Under the pieces are notes generated by a model. That model saw only the letters and a list, made by a program, of their open reading frames with translations. It had not been told where the DNA came from and did no database searches. A DNA stretch of 20,126 bases, from the NCBI GenBank assembly GCA_919901335.1, contig CAKKOZ010000028.1:1-20126 (forward strand), in the 5' to 3' direction. This document shows positions 14,824 through 20,126 of this stretch, piece by piece (within the stretch, counting starts at the first letter, position 1; each line of letters starts with the position of its first letter). This DNA is from Nitrospiria bacterium. Lineage in GTDB: Bacteria; Nitrospirota; Nitrospiria; JACQBZ01. The position numbers were made by a program, and so were the translations under genes.

Positions 14824-15558
14824 TTGACGACCCAGGAAACCGCCATCCACACAAAAGAATGGACGATCCACGGACGGACGATCCGTCTTGAATTATGGCC
14901 CGGCCGGGTCTTTGTCCCAACCACCACGTCCGAACTGATTGCCGATCAGTTTTCGTCTTGTGCGGGAGAAACGGTGATCGACCTGGGGTGCGGCAGCGGC
15001 TTTTTTGCGGTGCTGGCCGCCAAGATGGGCGCCAAACGGGTCTACGCGTTGGACCTTCACAAAGAGGCCTGCGACCTCACCCGGCGGAACGCGGAAAAGA
15101 ACGGCGTGGCCGACCGTGTTGACTGCCGGCAGGGGGATTTGTTCGACTCCCTCAAAGGCCTCGTCGCGGATACGATCATCGACGATGTCTCCGGCGTGGC
15201 CGATGCGCTGGCGAGGCGCTCCGGATGGTTTCCGGAACCGGTTCCGACCGGCGGTCCGGACGGAGCCGATTCGACGGTTCGGATGTTCCAATCCGTCCGG
15301 CAGCATCTGGCCCCGAACGGCCGGCTGATCTTTCCGGTCATCTCCCTCGCCAATGAGCAACGTATTCTGGATGCCGCCCGTCAAACGTTTAATGAAGTCC
15401 GGCTGGTGTTCGAAAAACGGCTGCCGCTGCCGGCTTCGATCTCTCCGGAAACCCCCCCGCTCAGCCAGTTGATCTCAGACGGTATTGTTCGGCTGATCAA
15501 GAAAGGCAGTCGCTGGCTTTGGGAGTTGCGGATCTACGAAGCCCGGAATGGATCGTAA
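14824..15558 (+). CDS. Class I SAM-dependent methyltransferase, substrate unknown
   Basis: Protein of 244 residues with a Rossmann methyltransferase core. The SAM-binding motif I is VIDLGCGSG (51-59), followed by an acidic strand end in RVYALDLHKEA and GDLFDSL. The N-terminal part (GRVFVPTTTSELIADQF) resembles PrmA/HemK-like small methyltransferases. The NPPY/DPPY motif of N-methyltransferases acting on Gln or adenine is absent; IDDVSGVADALA occupies the place, so the acceptor is not evident. The start is TTG with GAGGAG six bases upstream (14812-14817). It ends 15 bases from the convergent siroheme gene. No operon partner on its strand; I cannot assign a pathway. Confidence 0.8.
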   Translation: MTTQETAIHTKEWTIHGRTIRLELWPGRVFVPTTTSELIADQFSSCAGETVIDLGCGSGFFAVLAAKMGAKRVYALDLHKEACDLTRRNAEKNGVADRVDCRQGDLFDSLKGLVADTIIDDVSGVADALARRSGWFPEPVPTGGPDGADSTVRMFQSVRQHLAPNGRLIFPVISLANEQRILDAARQTFNEVRLVFEKRLPLPASISPETPPLSQLISDGIVRLIKKGSRWLWELRIYEARNGS

Positions 15559-15573
15559 TACACGCGGGCCGGA

Positions 15574-16224
15574 TCAACCCTTTAACGTCAGTCCCTTCAA
15601 CCCCACAACCCGTCGGATCCGCTTTTGCGCAAGACCTGTTTTGCCCTGTCGAAGAAGCGTCAGGAGATCGGACGCAACCAGTCGTTGAAGGATCCGGCGA
15701 CGCCGTGCCATCGAGGGGATGCGCGCCTGGACCTGTTCTCGAACCTGTCCCAGGAGTTTTAGGAACCTTCCATACTCGGCTCCAAACGACCGCTCCAGTT
15801 CCCGACGGATCCGGCGGGCGAGCGCGGGACTTTTTCCGCTCGTCGAGACGGCAATGATCAAATCCCCCCGTGCGATCACGGAGGGCGCGATCACATTGCA
15901 TCGGGCGGGGTCGTCCGCAATGTTCACGAGACGGGAAGCCGCATAGGCTTGACGGGCAATCTCGGCATTGGCCTTTCGGTCATTCGTTGTGGCGATGATC
16001 AGGAAGGACTCTTTGAGGTCCGCCGGGTGCCAGCGGCGTCTCCGGTGGCGGATCGCGCCGGCAAGCGCGAGATAAGACAGCTTTTTCGTCAGGACCGGAC
16101 TGATCACCGTGACCCGCGCCCCGCAGGCCAGCAGCGTGAGCGTCTTGCGTTCGGCCACGGCGCCCCCGCCGATCACGGCCACCGATTTTTCCTGAAGATC
16201 CAGGAAAGCCGGGTAGTACCTCAT
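15574..16224 (-). CDS. Precorrin-2 dehydrogenase / sirohydrochlorin ferrochelatase (Met8/CysG-N type)
   Basis: Enzyme of 216 residues catalysing the last two steps of siroheme synthesis: NAD-dependent oxidation of precorrin-2 and iron insertion. The N-terminal Rossmann motif is VAVIGGGAVAERK, and the catalytic Asp in NIADDPARCNVIAP falls at residue 104, the same number as in E. coli CysG. STSGKSPALARRIRRELE and a helical C-terminal domain follow. There is no uroporphyrinogen methyltransferase domain, so a separate CobA-type enzyme must exist elsewhere. Its start overlaps the bamD stop as ATGA, so translation is coupled. It provides the cofactor needed by the sulfite reductase at 7460, although the two are not linked in one operon. 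Confidence 0.92.
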   Translation of the reverse strand: MRYYPAFLDLQEKSVAVIGGGAVAERKTLTLLACGARVTVISPVLTKKLSYLALAGAIRHRRRRWHPADLKESFLIIATTNDRKANAEIARQAYAASRLVNIADDPARCNVIAPSVIARGDLIIAVSTSGKSPALARRIRRELERSFGAEYGRFLKLLGQVREQVQARIPSMARRRRILQRLVASDLLTLLRQGKTGLAQKRIRRVVGLKGLTLKG

Positions 16225-16985
16225 AATTTCGGCTTGGAGTTGAGGCGAACCAGCGTCTGACGGGCCTTGCTTTGGTACGGGCTGTCGGGATGCTTCTCGA
16301 TTAGATTCTGAAGACGGTTCACGGCAAGCTCGGCCCTGCCCTGCCGCTCATAGGAAAGAGCAAGGTAGTACAAGGAATCGGCCGCGACGGGATCGTTGGG
16401 GTAGGAGGCCAGAATTTCTTCAAACCGATGGACCGCGGCCGGATAGGCCTCCTGCTTGTAATAAAAATGGCCGACGTAGAACTGGTACTGCGCCAATCGC
16501 TCCCGGCAGGAGGCCAGCCTCTTGTTGGCTTCCTCGGCGTATTTTGTATTCGGATAGGTGGTCAATAATTTTTGAAACGACTCCCGTGCCTTCTGGACCG
16601 GCATGGGGTCCCGATCAATCGCCGTGAATTGTTGAAAATAGCTCATGCCCAGCTTGAGCTGCGCATAGTCGGCCCATTCATGCAGTGGATGCAGCTCCAG
16701 GAAGTGCTGGTATTCGCCGACCGCCTCGATATACTCCCCGCCCTGATAAAGGGCCTCGGCCCGCTTGAGAATCACCCTGGGGTCATAGTTCCGCTCGATG
16801 CTGTCCTTGGTTTCCTCGGCGCTGTTCTTGGTCACGCCGAGCGCTTCGCGGATATCGGCCCCCAGCGGATCGTTGGGCGTGGCGCAGCCCCATCCTGTTG
16901 AGAACACGATGAACAGGACAAGACGGCCGATGGTTTTTCGAACCGATGGGTTCTTCCAAGTCTGCTTCATACTGTCGGGCAGCAT
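16221..16985 (-). CDS. bamD: Outer membrane assembly lipoprotein BamD-like, TPR protein
   Basis: Protein of 254 residues with an N-terminal hydrophobic signal (GRLVLFIVFSTGWGC) and then TPR-like helical repeats from about residue 65 (DPRVILKRAEALYQGGEYIEAVGEY, DPMPVQKARESFQKLLTTYPNTKYAEEA, ALSYERQGRAELAVNRLQNLIEKHPDS). This is the BamD/YfiO arrangement: a periplasmic lipoprotein of the beta-barrel assembly machine. The presumed lipidated Cys34 is preceded by G-W-G instead of the usual L-A/S-G/A, a poor lipobox. A start at the internal ATG (codon at 16970) is equally possible and would give a more typical signal length. It overlaps the siroheme gene by four bases and is divergent from fabH. 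Confidence 0.82.
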   Translation of the reverse strand: MLPDSMKQTWKNPSVRKTIGRLVLFIVFSTGWGCATPNDPLGADIREALGVTKNSAEETKDSIERNYDPRVILKRAEALYQGGEYIEAVGEYQHFLELHPLHEWADYAQLKLGMSYFQQFTAIDRDPMPVQKARESFQKLLTTYPNTKYAEEANKRLASCRERLAQYQFYVGHFYYKQEAYPAAVHRFEEILASYPNDPVAADSLYYLALSYERQGRAELAVNRLQNLIEKHPDSPYQSKARQTLVRLNSKPKL

Positions 16986-17020
16986 ACCAGATTTCCGGTC
17001 AGAATGGCAAGACGCGTTCG

Positions 17021-17049
17021 TTGACTTCCGGGAGGCTCTCCCCTATAAT
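17021..17049 (+). promoter_or_regulatory. Strong sigma-70 promoter of fabH
   Basis: TTGACT (17021-17026) and a perfect TATAAT (17044-17049) are 17 bases apart. Transcription should start at about 17055-17057, close to an ATG at 17056 that opens a six-codon frame ending in TGA at 17074-17076, which overlaps the fabH start codon. Confidence 0.75.
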
Positions 17050-17072
17050 TCCACGATGGAAGGAGTTTTGAA

Positions 17073-18050
17073 TTGATCGCCCGAATCGCCGGAACCGGGT
17101 CCTATGTCCCGGAACACCGTGTGACGAATCAGGAACTGGCCGCCTCGGTCCATCTGGACACCGCCGGGATTTTAAGACGCACCGGCATCCATGAACGCCG
17201 ATGGGCCGGGAAGGATCAGGCCGCCTCCGATCTTGCGACCGAGGCGGTCCGGGCGGCGATGGAGCAGGCCGGCTGCGCCGCGAAGGATCTGGATGCGATC
17301 ATTCTGGCCACCACGTCACCCGACATGTGGTTTCCCTCGACCGCCTGCCTCGTCCAAAGAAACCTCCACGCCTCAAACGCCTTTGCGCTGGATGTCTCGG
17401 CCTCCTGCTGCGGGTTCCTGTTTGCGCTCTCGGTCGCCGAGCAATTCATCCGGTCCGGTCAGACCAAGACCATCGCGGTGGTCGCCACCGAGGTGAAGTC
17501 CCGCTTCCTGGATCGGAACGATCCCGCCACCGCCATCCTTTTTGGAGACGGCGCGGGCGCGGCGATTCTGAAAACAGGCACGGGCGGGGCCGGCATCCGC
17601 TCACTTCGCCTCTACTCCGACGGGTCAAAGTCGGGGATGATTCAGATTCCGGCCGGAGGTTCCAGGCAACCGATCAGCGAGCGGAGCCTGGCCGAGGGAC
17701 ACCATGTCATCCGGATGAAAGGCGGATCGCTCTTCAAGGCCGCGGTCCTTCGGCTGACCGATGTGACACACGAAATTTTAAAGGCCCATCACCTGCAACC
17801 GGACGATATCCAGCACTTCGTCTTCCACCAGGCCAACGGACGGCTTCTTTCGGCCGTCGCAAAGCGCCTGCGGATCCCGCGGGACCGTATCGTGATGACG
17901 CTGGATCGGTACGGCAACACCTCCTCCGCCTCGCTGCCCATGGCGCTGGATCATCTCCTCCGGAACGGCCGCGTCCGGCCCGGGGATTTGATCTTCCTCG
18001 GGGCGTTCGGCGGGGGACTCAACTGGGGCGGAGCACTGATCCGCCTATAG
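17073..18050 (+). CDS. fabH: 3-oxoacyl-ACP synthase III (beta-ketoacyl-ACP synthase III, FabH)
   Basis: Condensing enzyme of 325 residues that joins an acyl-CoA primer to malonyl-ACP to start fatty-acid synthesis. The Cys-His-Asn triad is present: Cys112 (SASCCGF), His252 (FHQANGR) and Asn282 (GNTSSAS), the Cys number being the same as in E. coli FabH. GDGAGAAIL and the C-terminal GAFGGGLNWGGALIRL are also typical. The start is TTG at 17073, with GGAAGGAG at 17058-17065 seven bases before. It stands without other fab genes and is followed eight to ten bases later by RNase R, so the pair is probably cotranscribed. Related KAS III enzymes in secondary pathways are the alternative; nothing here suggests one. 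Confidence 0.93.
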   Translation: MIARIAGTGSYVPEHRVTNQELAASVHLDTAGILRRTGIHERRWAGKDQAASDLATEAVRAAMEQAGCAAKDLDAIILATTSPDMWFPSTACLVQRNLHASNAFALDVSASCCGFLFALSVAEQFIRSGQTKTIAVVATEVKSRFLDRNDPATAILFGDGAGAAILKTGTGGAGIRSLRLYSDGSKSGMIQIPAGGSRQPISERSLAEGHHVIRMKGGSLFKAAVLRLTDVTHEILKAHHLQPDDIQHFVFHQANGRLLSAVAKRLRIPRDRIVMTLDRYGNTSSASLPMALDHLLRNGRVRPGDLIFLGAFGGGLNWGGALIRL

Positions 18051-18060
18051 GAGGTTTATC

Positions 18061-20126
18061 ATCCCAACTTTTCCCACACGTCAAGAAATCTTAGCGCGAA
18101 TCGAAAAACAGACCGCTCATCCCATGCTGCTCCGCGAGCTGATGCGCTCGCTCGAAATCGCGAAGAATCGCCGGACGGCATTCCAGAAACTTTTGGACGA
18201 GATGATCCGGGACGGCGAGATCGTCGCGATCAAGGACAACCGTTACGGCCTTCCCGGAAAGATGAATCTCGTGACCGGCCGGCTCCAGTGTCATTCAGAC
18301 GGCTTCGGTTTCGTCATCCCGGATGCGGCGGGCGAGTCGGATCTTTTTATCGGCCGACGGAGCATGATGGAGGCGATGCACGGCGACCGCGTCGTGGCTC
18401 GGATTGAAGCGACCAAGCCGGACGGCCGACGGGAAGGGCGGATCATTCGCGTGCTGGAGCGGGGGATGACCCAGATCGTCGGCCGGTTCGAATCGGGCCG
18501 GGAGTTCGGGTTCGTCGTCCCGACCGAAAAGCGGATCGGCCGTGATCTGTATGTCAGCCCCGACCACGACAGCGGCGCAAAGGACGGCGATCTGGTCGTG
18601 GCCGAGATTACATCTTATCCCACGCCGCACCGGAATCCGGAAGGTCGGATCGTCCAGGTGCTCGGCCAGGCCGGCGATCCAAAGATCGACACCGAAATGG
18701 TGATCGCCGAATTCGGCCTTCCCAAGGAATTCCCCAAAGAAGTCCTTCTCGAATCCCGGGCCGTTCCCGAAACGGTCTCGGCGGATGTCATCCGGCCCCG
18801 ACGGGATCTTCGGGATCTCAATACCGTCACGATTGACGGCGAGCGGGCGCGCGATTTCGATGACGCCATCTCGGTCCTTCGGCTGCCTCACGACCAAATC
18901 CGGCTCTGGGTCCATATCGCGGATGTCGGCCATTATGTTCCGTGGGACACGCCGCTGGACCTCGAGGCCCGCCGGCGGGCCACCAGCGTTTACTTCCCCG
19001 ATCAGGTCGTCCCGATGTTTCCCGAACGGCTGTCGAACGGGATCTGCAGCTTGAATCCAAAAGTGGATCGGCTGACACTGACGGCCGAGATGCTGTTCGA
19101 TTCACACGGACAGCGGCTGGAGTACGATATTTACGAAAGCGTCATTCGGAGCAACGAGCGGATGACCTACACGGCCGTCAAAAAAATCCTGGTGGATAAG
19201 GACCCGGAGTTGCGGCGGACGTACGATTATCTGCTGCATGATTTTGATCTAATGGAAGAGCTCTGCCGCCGGCTCATGGCGGTCCGCGCACAAAACGGGA
19301 GCATTGATTTCGACCTTCCGGAACCGGAGATCATTTTAGACCTTCAGGGCCAGACGACGGACATCATCCGCGAGGAGCGCCATATCGCACACCGGATGAT
19401 CGAGGAATTCATGCTGTCGGCCAACCGGACTGTGGCCGAGCATATGACGGAGTTGAAAATCCCGTTCATCTATCGCATTCACGACGTGCCGGACCCGGAA
19501 AAGATACATGACTTCATCCAGTTCATCGGAAGCTTCGGTTTGCGGTTCGCGGGTCCCAAGTCCGGCTCTGATCTGGAAAAGATTCGGCCCAAGGCGTTCC
19601 AGAATGTTCTCGACCAGGTCAAGGGCCGGCCCGAAGACCGGCTGATCAATCACGTGCTGCTGCGGTCCATGAAGCAGGCCAAATATTCGACCGAGAACAT
19701 CGGCCATTTCGGTCTGGCGTTTGAACACTACACCCATTTCACATCGCCGATCCGACGGTATCCCGATCTGATCGTCCATCGTCTCGTAAAAGAGCTGATT
19801 CACCATAAAGGATTTTCTGCCCACCGACGGGAAGGGCTCGAAAAACTTCTTCCCGAAATCGCACAGACCAGCTCCGAGCGTGAACGCGCCTCGATGGAGG
19901 CCGAACGCGAGGCGGTGGACTTAAAGAAGGTTCGCTTCCTGGCGGACAAGGAGGGCGAGGAATATTTCGGCTTCATCACGGGCGTGACGGCGTTCGGGTT
20001 TTTCGTCGAGCTGGAGGAGATGTTCGTGGAGGGGCTGGTGCATATCAGCTCGATCCCGGACGACTATTACATCTACGAGGAGAAGCAGCACCGGCTGATG
20101 GGCCGCAATCACCGACGGATCTTCCG
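18061..20126 (+). CDS. rnr: Ribonuclease R (RNase II family), 3' end outside the window
   Basis: 3'-to-5' exoribonuclease for structured RNA; 688 residues are visible. A winged-helix RNase R domain (about 1-75, ending RYGLP) precedes two cold-shock OB domains (75-235). The RNB catalytic domain follows with DGERARDFDD (Asp259, 265, 267, 268, the four metal-binding Asp), and HFTSPIRRYPDLIVHRLV. An S1 domain begins near 631 (FGFITGVTAFGFFVELEEMFVEGLVHISS) and is cut. No ATG, GTG or TTG occurs in frame between the stop at 18037 and the ATG at 18124. The conserved start of the winged helix (EILARIEKQTAHPM) lies upstream of that ATG, and AGGAGG at 18049-18054 points to ATC at 18061 (or 18058). The ATC start, or a base error there, is discussed in the findings. 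Confidence 0.93.
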   Translation, partial: MPTFPTRQEILARIEKQTAHPMLLRELMRSLEIAKNRRTAFQKLLDEMIRDGEIVAIKDNRYGLPGKMNLVTGRLQCHSDGFGFVIPDAAGESDLFIGRRSMMEAMHGDRVVARIEATKPDGRREGRIIRVLERGMTQIVGRFESGREFGFVVPTEKRIGRDLYVSPDHDSGAKDGDLVVAEITSYPTPHRNPEGRIVQVLGQAGDPKIDTEMVIAEFGLPKEFPKEVLLESRAVPETVSADVIRPRRDLRDLNTVTIDGERARDFDDAISVLRLPHDQIRLWVHIADVGHYVPWDTPLDLEARRRATSVYFPDQVVPMFPERLSNGICSLNPKVDRLTLTAEMLFDSHGQRLEYDIYESVIRSNERMTYTAVKKILVDKDPELRRTYDYLLHDFDLMEELCRRLMAVRAQNGSIDFDLPEPEIILDLQGQTTDIIREERHIAHRMIEEFMLSANRTVAEHMTELKIPFIYRIHDVPDPEKIHDFIQFIGSFGLRFAGPKSGSDLEKIRPKAFQNVLDQVKGRPEDRLINHVLLRSMKQAKYSTENIGHFGLAFEHYTHFTSPIRRYPDLIVHRLVKELIHHKGFSAHRREGLEKLLPEIAQTSSERERASMEAEREAVDLKKVRFLADKEGEEYFGFITGVTAFGFFVELEEMFVEGLVHISSIPDDYYIYEEKQHRLMGRNHRRIF

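Noticed and set aside
1..20126. CRISPR arrays, tRNA, rRNA, phage or transposase genes
   Set aside because: No regularly spaced repeats, cloverleaf sequences, rRNA signatures or recombinase motifs were seen.

Overview
The window is a gene-dense chromosomal segment of roughly 55-60% GC, with a short AT-rich island near 3.73-3.9 kb. It carries housekeeping and biosynthetic genes on both strands around one sulfur-metabolism operon. A BamD-type outer-membrane assembly lipoprotein and a peptidoglycan-recycling kinase (AnmK) point to a diderm bacterium. Frequent TTG starts, a soluble Sat/AprAB/sulfite reductase set and an Mrp + PCP-reductase-like gene pair would suit Nitrospirota or a relative. That placement is an inference from gene content, not a demonstrated affiliation. 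No phage, transposase, CRISPR, tRNA or rRNA was recognised.

Layout. (1) 68-2398 (+): pabB-like chorismate-utilising synthase and pabC-like lyase, for 4-aminobenzoate/folate. They converge with no spacer on a CBS/CorC-type membrane protein (2399-3712, -). (2) 3713-3917: AT-rich divergent control region with dyads and a sigma-70-like promoter. (3) 3918-11072 (+): operon of a cysteine-poor Rrf2 regulator, a TauE/SafE permease, APS reductase alpha and beta, a large siroheme sulfite reductase fused to a C-terminal TusA domain, and ATP sulfurylase. (4) 11136-11816: heme-oxygenase-fold diiron protein of the CADD/PqqC/TenA type. (5) 11906-13368: Mrp/ApbC Fe-S ATPase overlapping a zinc-ribbon + PCP_red-domain protein. 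(6) 13371-13496: 126-bp imperfect inverted repeat between convergent genes. (7) anmK (-). (8) SAM methyltransferase (+). (9) bamD and precorrin-2 dehydrogenase/ferrochelatase (-). (10) fabH (+) and RNase R (+, cut by the window end).

How the genes fit together. Sat makes APS from sulfate, AprAB reduces APS to sulfite without a PAPS step, and the siroheme enzyme reduces sulfite to sulfide. The siroheme cofactor can be completed by the Met8/CysG-N protein encoded 6 kb away. Absence of DsrAB, DsrC, QmoABC and AprM from the window, and the short AprA, favour an assimilatory route, but the reverse (sulfite-oxidising) direction is not excluded by sequence alone. The most unusual points are the sulfite reductase-helical domain-TusA fusion, the AprA variant lacking the histidine of the usual HKFSSG motif, the CADD-like protein with Trp at the sacrificial Tyr position, the Mrp/PCP_red pair, the 126-bp repeat, and an apparent ATC start codon for RNase R.
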